Assembly: GCA_030674155.1 (NCBI GenBank) | Contig: CM060323.1 | Span: 619,393-659,392 of the forward strand | Length of the DNA: 40,000 nucleotides | Origin: Stramonita haemastoma | Lineage: Eukaryota > Mollusca > Gastropoda > Neogastropoda > Muricidae | Direction: 5' to 3' | Shown here: positions 9,298-20,493 of the stretch, piece by piece | Position numbering within the stretch: the first letter of the stretch is position 1 | Layout: every line of letters starts with the position of its first letter | Notes under the pieces: model-generated | Databases searched by the model: none | What the model was told of the DNA's origin: nothing | Seen by the model: only the letters and a program-made list of their open reading frames with translations | Position numbers and translations under genes: made by a program

Positions 9298-10142
9298 ACC
9301 AGCCGCCATGGCGCAGTGGTTAGCGCCTTGGATTCCGGACTGGAAGGTCGCGGGTTCATAGGGATTTTTTCGGGCTCCGACCGGCTCCTACCCAGAGTGA
9401 GTGTGCTGTGGGCTCAGTGGGGAGACTGGGACCACACAGTCGAGCTTCATCCACTTTGCGGATGCGAATTTGAGAGTGTTGCTCAAATTACCTGACCAAC
9501 ACTGCAGGTGTCTGTATCTCTCGGGCCTGGTTGACGCCGGGATATATTATGACAGTAAGCGTAGAGAACAACCTTGTCAAGTAGTCTCAAAGCGGATGCA
9601 CCTCCACAGCAGCAGCATTACATCATCCTCATCATCATTGATCATCATGCAATAATAAAAATTGCCTCTGATTCGGTGGCCTCCGTGGCTCTAGTCTCAT
9701 GGTGACCTCAGATTCTGTTTCCCCATACGCTTCTGTGCCTGTGGTGAATTTGCGTCAAAGCCTTTGGGGTTTGAGGTTCGCGGGAAGGCGGTCGTTGGAG
9801 GGACGTTGTGGTAGTCGCCACCTCGGGTGGGTGACTCACTCAGTCTGGCTCCGCCACTGAGCTAATACTGTCGTTAGTAGGGGGCTTAGTAGGTGGTGTC
9901 CTGCGTATGTTGGCTCAGAACAGGCACCACTGAACACCACCAAAGTGACCCAGCAGAAATGCAGGGCCCCTCTGGCTGGTGGCCCCGCGGTGGCCTAATA
10001 TTGATGGGCTCCCTGTGGACTCCCGACCCCGGGGGTGAGACATAACGAATCTGGGTATGGCTGTGGCGGGGAGATTGAAATGAGCGGCGTGGGAGCAGCA
10101 GTACGGGAGCGTCACAGAAGACGAAGCAGCAAAAAAAAATAA
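9298..10142 (+). mobile_element. Long (845-bp) tRNA-headed, poly(A)-tailed retroposon, family F, plus copy
   Basis: Starts ACCAGCCGCCATGGCGCAGT (A-box TGGCGCAGTGG at 9308-9318), with a B-box degraded to GGTTCATAGGG. It ends GACGAAGCAGCAAAAAAAAA. Flanks TTTATGAGGTC (9287-9297) and ATTATGAGCTC (10143-10153) are an 11-bp target-site duplication with two mismatches, older or more decayed than that of the minus copy. Internal marks shared with the other copy include CCAACACTGCAGGTGTCT, CAAGTAGTCTCAAAG and GAACACCACCAAAGTGACCC. No coding capacity is evident. Confidence 0.85.
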
Positions 10143-10153
10143 ATTATGAGCTC

Positions 10154-10306
10154 ATGTAATAATATGATAAATAAGATTGGTGCTACAACCGAGCTTTGTG
10201 GTAGACCCATCTGTAGAGGTCTAAAATTTGAATGCGTATTTCCTACCCATACTTGCATGCTGCTTTTATAAAGCAGTAAATGTGTCCCGACACCCCTATA
10301 TATTTT
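10154..10306 (-). pseudogene. LINE RT segment with the PQG-type block (5'-most part of the nested LINE)
   Basis: Minus strand: KSSMQVWVGNTHSNFRPLQ then MGLPQSSVVAPILFIILLHE, equivalent to the G-x-PQGSV-x-xP-x-LF block of LINE RTs with the Gly of PQGS lost. The element is not recognisable above about 10306, where the 29-bp motif begins, so it is 5'-truncated or decayed there. Confidence 0.75.
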
Positions 10307-10335
10307 CGAGGGTTGCCTGCCAGAAGCGGCTATCG
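10307..10335 (-). repeat. 29-bp motif, inverted relative to a near-identical copy at 19138
   Basis: On the minus strand it begins CGATAGCCGCTTC and ends AACCCTCG; 27 of 29 bases match 19138-19166 on the plus strand. It may be the end of an unrecognised mobile element. Confidence 0.6.
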
Positions 10336-11331
10336 GCCACTTTTTTACTTTTTGGTATGTGGAGACTCTTTATAGCATATGCTTTACTGTTACAATAAGT
10401 CATGTGGCTGTGATTGATTTTTAAGTAGTTATTTACAAAAACTATTTCGGTTCATCAAAGTTCTCACCCATCCCAACCCTGCCGCCCAGAACACGATAGC
10501 CATTGCTCGCAGTGCAAGAGTACTACCCGTATTGATTCCGTTTACCGCCAGAACCGGACATATAAGGAAGGCCTACTTGCAATGCAAGTTCATCTACTTC
10601 TGATTTCAATTTTCCTCCCCAAAATGTCTATCTGGGGATGATTGAAGCAGGTAGTGGCAAAGTGGCTACAGGCTACATTGTTTTGACCCTGCACAAACCG
10701 GCTAATTGTACATGATTACTGCTGGCGATTGCGAAAGAGGGGGTTCTGTAAATCCTAGTCTGTAATCTAATAACAGAGGGATGTGGCAGCAACATCCTGC
10801 TTACAGAGGAACTATACAGGGAGACATAATTTTTTAGACTTCCATTTTCATCTGAGTTTGCACAGGAAGAAGACTGCTGGTAATGTTTAAAATTAAGGAC
10901 TTTTAATACCATAGTTTGTTTAAGTTCTTGTTTATACAAACAAAAGTCGAAATATAATAGTACTCATCGTTACAGTGTGCAATTTGCGCAATATAAATAA
11001 TGTCATTTGGACAAAATATTGCTTAATAATGCGATTGTGCCGGAAACAAATAACAATTTAGTAAGAAGCTTTCTTGGCAAACTTTTGTATTTTTTCTTGT
11101 TTTAGTTTGAGTTATTCAGTTCCCTTTCCATGATAAACAAATGCATATGGGTTTGCAATTGGGCTTAGGACTGACAAGGGACAGATGAAACTATTGGACA
11201 TAAAGTGGGTTCTTTCAGATTCTTCATTATTTAAGGGGGTGGAGGTGATTTTTGTTGTTGTTTCTTACTTTGTTTGTTCGTTTTATTTCTTGTATCATAT
11301 GCAGAGACAGTCAAAGGTGCACGCAAACACA
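10336..11331. other. About 1 kb with no recognised gene or repeat
   Basis: Moderately AT-rich, stops in all frames; the longest open frame (10673-10939, minus) has no recognisable motif. Confidence 0.5.
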
Positions 11332-11779
<448 letters not shown>

Positions 11780-11835
11780 AGCGAACAGATAAGACAAATT
11801 ATACAAGTGTTCTACTATGAATCACTGAATGTGTG

Positions 11836-11955
11836 TATGTAGGCACATAAGCACACACGCACGACACAAATCACAAATGTGTATACATACATGCACACAT
11901 ACTGGAGCGCGAACGAGCACGTGTATACACACAAACACATACACACTCACACATG

Positions 11956-11986
<31 letters not shown>

Positions 11987-12214
11987 GCGTGCGCACACAC
12001 ACATACGCGTGCGCACACACACATACACGCGCGCGCATGCGCGCACACACATACATACACAAACACAGACAGAATAAAACAAATTTAAAAAAAAAACATA
12101 CACAACACAAACGCACAGTACACACAAACACATACACACATACACACACATATAAACACACATGCACTTATACACATGCACACCACATACACACACCACA
12201 CACACACACACACA

Positions 12215-12265
<51 letters not shown>

Positions 12266-12306
12266 CGCGCGCGCGCGCGCGCGCGCGCGCGCGCGCGCAC
12301 ACACAC
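11836..12306. repeat. Compound (CA)n / (CACG)n / (CG)n microsatellite
   Basis: Ends in a regular (CACG)n tetramer block (about 12213-12263) passing into a pure (CG)n run (about 12264-12299). Confidence 0.97.
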
Positions 12307-12384
12307 GTTCTCTAAATGTAACACGATTACATAAAGGATCTTTTTGTGGTCTAATAGATCTATCACATTGATACTTTCTAACCG

Positions 12385-12442
12385 GGTACGGATTATCGTA
12401 CCACACGATATCTCCTGGACGGGGTACGGATTAATCCGTACC
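12385..12442. repeat. Pair of palindromes sharing GGTACGGATT
   Basis: 12385-12402 is GGTACG-GATTAT-CGTACC (6-bp perfect stem). 12423-12442 is the perfect 20-bp palindrome GGTACGGATTAATCCGTACC. They start 38 bp apart. Possible operator-like site or remnant of a transposon end. Confidence 0.7.
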
Positions 12443-13930
12443 ACAGCAGGTACTTTCACTTCGCCCTCCCATTCTGTCTTATTCTCACTGGTCGTTTTAG
12501 CTTGTTGGCTTTAGCTGCCACGTTGGTCGCACATCGTTACAGCTATTTGCATATAATGAGCGTGTTTTGTTGTGTTTATTGTTGTTTTTAGTGTATATGC
12601 TTGTAGTATGGCTTGGTAATCTACTTTCACTGCTGACGAAGTAACAGAAGTTTTAAACGAGTTAATACGTTGCCGATTAAGATCGTGTTTTGGATAGAGA
12701 TCGTGAGAGCTTTGAGTCTCGTGATACTCACTGTGTCCGCTCGAGGAGCGAGATAGGCCAGCTAAAAGGGGTGGGAAGGGCGGAGGGGTGACTGGGGAGG
12801 GCGTGGCCTTGGTACTGTGAGTACCGCTAGATAACACCAACTGTTACATTGAAAATGAACTACAAGCCACAACTGGTGAAGTGCAACATTCTGTCATATG
12901 ATAAAGTAGTGTAGAAAAGTTCAGGAACTTTCTTGACTAGGAAGAAATGTTTCTGTATATTCCATGATCGTTATGTGACAGTGTCGTGTCTAAGTTCAGT
13001 GGTTCCGTTTGATTTATTACATTGATGCATGCTGGAAGAAAACTTGTATGTACCTATGTGTTTGTCCCTGTTTATTGAGATTTGTATAGTTTTGTTGTTG
13101 TTGTGTTGTATTTGTTGCATACTTGTGTAAATCTAAGCCATCAGTGGGATCACCACTAAATCAGTAGCAATTACGTAATTTGACACCTAATTAACATACT
13201 CTTTTTTATGCATATAATTTTTATGCACGCATATAATGGGCAGTCATTACCCACACATGCCATAGTTTCATAGAAATGGGCTTCAACAAAAAAGATTGAG
13301 GATTTTACTATGATGACCCAGTGCACTCTGCACTCAGCTGCTGCAGGGCTGGTCCACAGAGACTGCAGTGCTGCTGCACTTGGGGTCAAGTGTTAGGGAA
13401 CAGGATTTAAGGAAAGTTTGAATCACACCCCCCCCCTCCATTCTTCTTCACCACTACCATATTGAAAGGAAAGTTTCCACTTGGCTGGACAGTGTAAGTT
13501 GCTTAGGTCAGAGGTTTTAAAGAGGGATTACTGTTTTCTTGTTAGTTTTCTCTCCATCAGGGAGTTGATTCAACTGCTAAGTTGACACAGCCTTTTAACA
13601 CATCACCTAGGCATACCTAGGTCCCATTCTAACCCATCACTTAGAGATGAGGCAGCTAGCATTTCCTCCTGTCAACGTTGAGAGGCCAGTGGAGGTGATG
13701 TCAAAGGAAGTGGGAAGCCCAGAGTTAAACCCTGCTGTTACCTGTGCTGGGGTGTGGCAAGCCTAGCCAATACCACTTCAATTGGCAAAAGATGGCATAA
13801 GTGTCCACAGAATCCTAGGAGATAATCCCCCCACCCCTCTGTTCATCTCATCCCGACTCTCCTATCAGGTAAAATAAGGGGGGGTTGTTGTGTAATTAGG
13901 CTAATAAACGGTCTTAGTTATACTGTGTTC
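12443..13930. other. 1.5 kb with no recognised gene
   Basis: No long ORF with recognisable motifs. A short plus-strand reading (STFTADEVTEVLNE, about 12618-12660) resembles the N-terminal style of some transposases but is followed by stops, so I do not call it. Confidence 0.45.
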
Positions 13931-14143
13931 GTGCCTACCTGCGTGCATGCGTGTGTGCACGTACGTGTTTGCGTGCATGCGTGCGTGCGTGAGTGTGGTG
14001 TGTGTGTGTTTGTGTGTGTATGTGTATGTGTGTATGAGAGTGTGTATGGTGTGTGTGTGTTTGTGTTGTGTGTGTGCGTGTGTGTTTGTGTGTGTGTGTG
14101 TGCATGTGTTTGTATGTTTGTGAATGGTTTGTGTTTGTATGTG

Positions 14144-14190
<47 letters not shown>

Positions 14191-14265
14191 GTGTGTGTGT
14201 GTGTGTGTCTCTGTCTGTCTGTCTGTCTGTGTGTGAGCGAGTGTGTGTATATGTGTTTGTGTTTG
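13931..14265. repeat. TG-rich compound microsatellite with a (CTGT)n block
   Basis: Imperfect TG/TGCG/TTTG repeats; CTGT units at about 14206-14230. Confidence 0.96.
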
Positions 14266-14382
14266 TGAGTATGGAGTAAGAGATATCACCAATGGAAACA
14301 ATAGAATAATTACATCTTCAATTTAAATCGGAATAAACGAAATCAAGGCAATAGAAAAACTGATATAACAGCAAACATATAA

Positions 14383-14422
14383 TAATAATAATAATAATGA
14401 TAATAATAATAATAATAATAAT

Positions 14423-14462
<40 letters not shown>
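14383..14462. repeat. (AAT)n microsatellite
   Basis: AAT/TAA units with two small interruptions. Confidence 0.96.
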
Positions 14463-14463
<1 letters not shown>

Positions 14464-14571
14464 TAAATGGAACTTATATAGGTAGAAAACATGACATCAA
14501 ACATCAAACAAAATTATGAACTTACAAATATTTGCATGACAGATTTGATAAACAAACATAAAATTGGGAGA

Positions 14572-14573
<2 letters not shown>

Positions 14574-14644
<71 letters not shown>
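14574..14644. repeat. (GA)n microsatellite
   Basis: Purine tract with one interruption. Confidence 0.96.
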
Positions 14645-14646
<2 letters not shown>

Positions 14647-15794
14647 CAACCTTCTCTCTCAGAATTTAAAAATCGGAAATATGAAGTGATAGACTTGTGT
14701 ATGCGTTTTGGGGTTCATAAATACTGCTTCTTGATCTCCTGTGTTATCTGAGAGCAAATGTTGTTTCAATGTTCTGAAATAGCTGCTTCTCGCGGTCCCT
14801 AATTTATACATTCAGTGATGTAAAACGATGGTAACAAAGATTTAAACCACATTTCATGGTCCCAGATCTGTCCAGCCCTCGCTACGGTAATTGCCCGACG
14901 CCAAGTCGCCGCTTCCGGCGGTGAAGCAGCTGGCAGGCTGGAGGCTTGCCCAACACACTTCAAGTAGACGGCCCCTTCAGGCATCCTTAGTTAATTTTAC
15001 TTTCCTGCCACATCGCAATGCCTGTGCCGCCCTTATAGTCCAGGAAAATTTTGCCAAAAAAGGGCTCTGGCACACAGAATAAATGCTTCAAAAATTTTTT
15101 CACTTCTTTTATGTTTTGGTGGGTGTACTTGACCATCCCAAATGTTGTTAATAAAAATTTAGTTGCGGGATAAGTTGTAATTCGTGTTTGAAAAGAGTAG
15201 GTGCAGTGCAGCTGAGCTGAAACGGTATTTCCCATTTGCGCTGCTTTGCAAGCTGTTTTTGCTGTCCAGTTAGGAATTTTTACACTAAATTGAAGCAGGC
15301 TTGTATAAAGTTCATTTCCAAAGTAAAACTTTTACACTCTGATGACTCAATGCCTTTTTACTGGGGGGGAAACTAATGTAATTGCACTTCCGGTTTTCAA
15401 ATTTGAGAAAAGTTTACAGATAACGTTACCGTAGGCAGCAAAATTTAAACATTGTGCAATCATTTTAAGTGTAATAATGTTAAACACTCAGAAACGCATT
15501 CATATGATGCAAAGAACATGATGTTTGATACATGCTGTTGTCGCTATAACTTATTTGCTTACCCACCCCCTAAAATTAGTAACCCAAGCGTTCAAACGAA
15601 GTACAATTTTCAGTCAAAACAAAACTACTGGCAACAGGCAATCACCTTGGTTATGGTTTTTTGTTGTTGAATACATATTATCAGCTTTGTATTCATAAAC
15701 AAAAACTACTCTTTTTCTCAATTTGACGACATTTAAGAGGTCCTTGTAATTTTTTTTACCATTTTGCCAATGATTAGATTATTGGTTCACAAAA
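14645..15794. other. 1.1 kb with no recognised gene
   Basis: The best open frame is minus 14987-15235 (82 residues, starting MGNTVSAQ), which has no motif I recognise and no supporting neighbour. The rest is AT-rich. Confidence 0.45.
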
Positions 15795-17760
15795 TCACTT
15801 GTAACATCTCTTACAGATGTTTATAGATTCAGTTCCGATATCATGAAGATGGCAGTTCAACAAAACGTAAATATCCAACATCTTAGCATGAACTGTGCAG
15901 TGTGTCTTCCTAATTGGATAGTCCAGGACCTTCAGCAACTCTGAATGTGTGCAGCTTTGCCCTCTACATTGCCCACATGCAACGAAGACACAGGCCATGT
16001 TTACTGCATGTACACCTTGCTGTTCGGCATTCAGTCAGAAAATGACATCTTACAATAATTAATTTTTTTAAAAACATCTTGCAATGTACAGAGGAGTTTC
16101 AGGGGTTACGTCAAAATCTTTATACGTGGGAAACATCACTCCATGTTTTATTTCCCATCCCCAGTCCTGGGGTTCTAACTGGAAACTATGTGAATTTAAA
16201 TGCAACCATTCATGGACCTGGAAATAGGTCCTCATAGAATGGAACTTTGCAGCTGAGGATGTTGGGGGCAGTTTGTTTGGGTGTAATGGTAACAGAGGTA
16301 GCTGGTTTCTGCATGTATCGCACATATCGGAGCTTGTCCAAGGAATCTTTGTTCTTGCCGCCATGCATCATTGCAGTGGTCTTTTCTTCTGCAGCTATCA
16401 CTTGCTCTTTGCTGATGTTGGGTGTCATGAACACGCATGCATGCTCTCGAAAAAATGCACATTCTAACTTTTTTCCACAGGCAGGATCTTTTCGTCTGAA
16501 AAATACTTCTCTGGCTTTTCTCTAATGCTGTACCTACAAATTGAGGCAATTAGCATCACCACAATTATACAGTGTTGAATCTAGACTTTGTCAATCCTTC
16601 ACCGAGCAGTTGAATGAAGTGCAGTCTGTTGGCTGGATTTGCTATAAAGCACTGTCTGGACTCAGTCAGCACCATGCTACCAGCAAAATAATGACAGGTC
16701 CTGTGATCCCACCATTTCTTCTCAGATGAGCTGCATCTTTGGTTAGCAGTCCACTGCAATCAATCGCCATCAAATACAATAATATCCCTGTTGTAGATGC
16801 AGTTCATGAAGTTGTTATACATCTGCACCAGATGGTTGTTTATTGTTCCACAAGGCCAGACAAGTCGATGTAAAAGGGGACCACCACTGATGACCAAAGC
16901 AGTATGATCTGCAAGTTGAACACCCAGCTGTTTTGTGGCTGACCAGATATGACTGGCAAGTACTGCTTTGTTTGCTTGCCTGAGCAATTAACACTTACGT
17001 TAACTATAAACCAGGAACTAAACAGTTGATGCACTTGTGCAGCAAGCCCAATCTGTACAGGTGTGATGATAGTGTTGGGCCTGGTGCACTGGATGATGCC
17101 TCGCCTAATTGCTGATACTTTTTAATTCCCTTTAGATTTGTTGGTGACTTGCATCAAGATTTCAGAAACTGTAACTGGCAATGCTGTCTGCATCAGGATA
17201 GCTGTCTTGCAGAAACCAGTAACTTGATGTCATTGTAAATGATTGTTACTGCTGCTTTGGTAAGACACATCTGTTCATCTTTAGCACTGGGTTCTCTTTT
17301 CTCTTGGTAGAACTTCTCAAAAATACAGTCTGGAGTTGTTCTGAGTGATATGAAATCAATTATGCTGTTGGAATGAGCAAACGCAATTTCATCACCATAG
17401 TGTTTTAAGAGTTCAACTTTCATCTGTTGTGCACAGTATGCATCATTCTAACAAACATTTTCTATTTTATATGCTTGACTGCAAATTTCTGCTTTTCCCA
17501 GGAAAGATTTGTCCTTAGGTCTCCTTAATTCTAGCATCAATAACTGTTTTATTGGCGTACATGGCACGGCATTCCTTATGTACAGAGTTCCTCACACAGG
17601 CAACTTTGTTGTCTTTTAACTGACAACTGCAATGGTTGATCGTATTGCGCCTTTCTGGGTCACTGTACAAGGTGGCTTTTGTGGTGCTGGGTTCTTGCAG
17701 TTGATACAAATGTGTTCCATATTTCTTGCAACAGACCAACATGTTAGTATGTAGGTGTCT
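15795..17760 (-). pseudogene. Broken copy of a repetitive metazoan gene family with a Cys-rich (CXC-like) C-terminus
   Basis: Minus-strand fragments in order: NHCSCQLKDNKVACVRNSVH (near 17640-17580); GGPLLHRLVWPCGTINNHL then DIIVFDGD (16885-16760); ANPANRLHFIQLLGEGLTKS (near 16630); SLDKLRYVRYMQKPATSV (near 16340); TSSAAKFHSMRTYFQVHEWL (16275-16200); DWGWEIKHGVM (near 16160); TARCTCSKHGL and ACGQCRGQSC (16000-15945). From memory these fit a large multi-copy family in cnidarians and molluscs, with 'LLHR...VVFDGY', 'LPPTSAAAKFHS' and 'WGW..G...P' motifs and a tesmin/TSO1-like Cys tail. Its function is unknown; the FDG segment may be nuclease-like. Several frameshifts and stops; its upstream part is interrupted by CA tracts. 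Possibly transposon-borne. Confidence 0.6.
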
Positions 17761-17765
17761 CTTAT

Positions 17766-17769
<4 letters not shown>

Positions 17770-17837
<68 letters not shown>

Positions 17838-17861
17838 GCAAACAAACAAACACACACAAAC

Positions 17862-17920
<59 letters not shown>
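17770..17920. repeat. (CA)n with a central (CAAA)n block
   Basis: Two CA arrays separated by AAGCAAACAAACAAACAC at about 17836-17855. Confidence 0.97.
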
Positions 17921-17922
<2 letters not shown>

Positions 17923-18269
17923 GAATAGATCATAAGACCACTTCTTTTATTCTTTAGATTATTCTGTGGCTGTAGCTTGTTTTATAAACTGTTATGTCTA
18001 GCCTTGTTATTTTGTTTTTCTTCATTATTTTTCTGTCTGAATCAAGCATATCATGATGTCTTCTTTCGGATATATTGTGAACAGTACATTTTCTCTGTTT
18101 CCTTTCCTTTTTATCCTATATTATTTGTATCTAGATTAAGACTGTTTTGTTTTCCTATCCTTTATTAATGTGTTTTTATATCCATTTAAAAAATATTTTT
18201 GTGAGGGCAAAATGAAAACCGTTGTGAAAACTTATGTTTTACTTTCAGTAAAGATCTTTTAAACTAGGC

Positions 18270-18270
<1 letters not shown>
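17921..18270. other. AT-rich spacer, no recognised gene
   Basis: T-rich on the plus strand, no supported ORF. Confidence 0.5.

Positions 18271-18351
<81 letters not shown>
18271..18351. repeat. (CA)n microsatellite
   Basis: About 40 uninterrupted CA units. Confidence 0.98.
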
Positions 18352-19137
18352 CCTGCTTATCAAAACAACTATTATTTTAAACACAATTTCTTCCGATTTT
18401 ACAAAACAAACTGTAGGCCTATAGTAACTTTACTACTGCGCGCGGATGTGTCTGTTTACACCTGTGCTGTGGCGTCTGCTACGCCTTTCGTTTTGTCTTC
18501 CACCGCGGATTTCTCATACATGTTTTATTCATTACTTTCAATCTTTCTGTGACTGTAGCAAGATTCACAAACAATATGGACTTTGGATCATCCATTTACA
18601 GCTATATAATGGTCAGCAAAGAAAGTTTAACACTGATTAATTCGTCGAGCAGGGTCTGACACAGAAACAGCGAGTGACGCGAAAACAAGGCTGCGCGCGC
18701 GACTAAAACTCCGGCCCGCTCGCGAAATCGACAGAAAGTAGTTCGACATAAAAAGTGTTTTTAATTAAAATCCCCTCATAAAACTTTTGTTAACACCAGT
18801 GGAATGTAATCGGGAAGGATCAATTTACTAGTTTGTGTAGTCAAAAATTTTGAAGCACTTACTCTCTACCAAAAATAAAATTTTCTTGGACTATTAGCAG
18901 GTTCGGCAATCAGGGCGGGCTAGTTTCGTTTCACTTATCATCTTTCCAACTTGGCTAGCTCCTACTGTAGTTGAACAAGAAGGTGTTATTCAACAAAAAC
19001 AATACTTGTTGCCATCGAAACTTCAGATATGAAAGGCGAATATATGTGACAAAATAATTCTCACAGGCATAAAAGGCACAAAGCTCACAGGGATGTGAAA
19101 CTTTCAAACACCATTTTCTCAAAACTACGTCGAACCG
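18352..19137. other. No recognised gene; short CpG-rich island
   Basis: Bases about 18650-18735 are locally CpG-rich (GAGTGACGCGAAAACAAGG, GCGCGCGCGACTAAAAC, GCCCGCTCGCGAAATCG) inside AT-rich DNA. No ORF follows in either direction that would make it a promoter I could support. Confidence 0.4.
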
Positions 19138-19166
19138 CGATAGCCGCTTCAGGCAGGTAACCCTCG
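19138..19166 (+). repeat. 29-bp motif, inverted copy of 10307-10335
   Basis: CGATAGCCGCTTCAGGCAGG then TAACCCTCG; two mismatches to the other copy after reverse complementing. Confidence 0.6.
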
Positions 19167-19286
19167 TTTTACTTTATATGATTAAAATGCCATGCTTGAC
19201 CCTAAACATTTTTATGTCCAAAAAATGTTGCAAGGATTTTTTTCGCCTGCAAATAGAGGTTTAGTTTATTTAATGCTTAATTAAAT

Positions 19287-19351
19287 GCAACCTCATGACA
19301 CACTTATTTCAAACCTGAGATTTTCGCCTTCTGTTGTCATCTCCTATCTAA
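19287..19351 (+). mobile_element. L2/CR1-like LINE fragment, left part of the outer (plus) copy
   Basis: AACCTCATGACACACTTATT through CTCCTATCT matches 1085-1145 of the LINE at the window start (end of ORF and beginning of the 3' UTR). The same copy resumes at 20955, so it is a 5'-truncated LINE split by a later insertion. Confidence 0.8.
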
Positions 19352-19493
19352 AAATAAGAATATTACACATGGAATTTATATAGCGCTAAATCTTGTAATG
19401 CAAACAAATCAAAGCGCTGCATTCAAATCAGTCACACGCATGCAACCATTCACAAATGAATTAACAGATTACATATTTACGCAAACAGACACA

Positions 19494-19580
19494 AACACAC
19501 ACACACCCCCCCCCCTACACACACACCCACACACACACACACACACACACACCACACACACACACACACACACACCCCCA
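19494..19580. repeat. (CA)n with C runs
   Basis: Equivalent to the TG tract in the 3' UTR of the plus LINE at 1204-1302. Confidence 0.95.
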
Positions 19581-19838
19581 CGATAACGCATAGTGATGGA
19601 GATGGAGGAGACTGAATGAAAATAGGGACATTTTATGTGAGGTGTGATGATGGAGGAAGATCCTAGGTAGAAAATTAGTGTGTCTTTAGATTGGATTTGA
19701 AAGTGTCAAACAAAGGGATTTGGCTGAAGGGACAGAGGGAGGTTATTCCAGATAGATGGACCAGAAATTGTGAAAGAACGACGGCCGACACTGGACTGTT
19801 TGAACATTGGTATTGTTATGCACATAGTATGTGCAGCA

Positions 19839-19846
19839 GAACGGAG
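19839..19846. repeat. 8-bp target-site duplication, left (GAACGGAG)
   Basis: Exact repeat of 20557-20564; the LINE consensus (CTCCGCTC on the other strand, about 930) shows one such site before insertion. Confidence 0.8.
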
Positions 19847-19963
19847 GGTTGTAGGAAAAAAAAGTCACAGGAAAAAAAGTCACAGAAAAAAAGTCACAAA
19901 ATTGGGTAGGAAAAAAAGTCACAATCAGGTCAAACAAAGCCAAGTAAAATCCAGTTTACAAAA

Positions 19964-19991
19964 CACGCACACACGCACGCACACACGCACG

Positions 19992-20076
<85 letters not shown>
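19964..20076. repeat. (CA)n microsatellite inside the TIR element
   Basis: Long CA array between the left inverted repeat and the first core unit. Confidence 0.97.
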
Positions 20077-20096
20077 CACACACGTACGCACGCACA

Positions 20097-20340
20097 CAGG
20101 CCAGAGAATAAAAGTAAAATAAGAGCAATATCATCAAGGACAATGTGCAGCGCAGTGCAATGCATACACACACACACACAAACACACGCACGCACGCACG
20201 CACACACGCACGCACGCACGCCGGCCAGAGAACAAAAGTAAAATAAGAGCAATATCATCAAGAAAAATGTGCAGTGCAGTACAATGCATACACACACACA
20301 CACACACACACACGCACGCACGCACGCACGCACGCACTCA

Positions 20341-20372
<32 letters not shown>

Positions 20373-20493
20373 GGCCAGAGAACAAAAGTGAAATAAGAGC
20401 AATATCATCAAGAAAAATGTGCAGTGCAGTACAGTGCATACACACACACACACACGCACGCACGCACGCACGCACACACGCACGCGCGCACGC
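20097..20493 (+). repeat. Tandem array of three ~124-151-bp units (core of the TIR element)
   Basis: Unit starts at 20097, 20221 and 20372 with a conserved first ~70 bp and variable CA/CGCA length; length changes lie only in the microsatellite part. Confidence 0.9.

Larger units (their letters stand above)
19352..19846 (-). mobile_element. L2/CR1-like LINE, inner (minus) copy: ORF end, 3' UTR and tail
   Basis: On the minus strand: a C-terminal coding part equivalent to the FSISGPSIWN region (about 19790-19740), a 3' UTR with a CA/TG tract (19494-19578), then the tail TTTAGCGCTATATAAATTCC (19388-19369) and a degraded (ATT)n. It is the 3' part of the RT copy at 20557-20954. Confidence 0.8.

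Noticed and set aside
9300..9375. Functional tRNA gene (clear A-box)
   Set aside because: It is the head of an 845-bp retroposon with a poly(A) end and target duplications; the B-box is mutated and the cloverleaf is incomplete.
8340..10142. A single palindromic duplication
   Set aside because: The two arms have different target-site duplications and LINE coding sequence lies between them, so they are independent insertions.
12600..13020. Possible transposase start (STFTADEVTEVLNE)
   Set aside because: Stops follow within a few codons, no catalytic motif is visible, and no flanking inverted repeats were found.
14987..15235. 82-codon minus ORF beginning MGNTVSAQ
   Set aside because: No recognised domain, no neighbour or homologous copy in the window; length is within chance expectation.
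18650..18735. CpG-island promoter
   Set aside because: Under 100 bp and with no gene on either side that it could drive.
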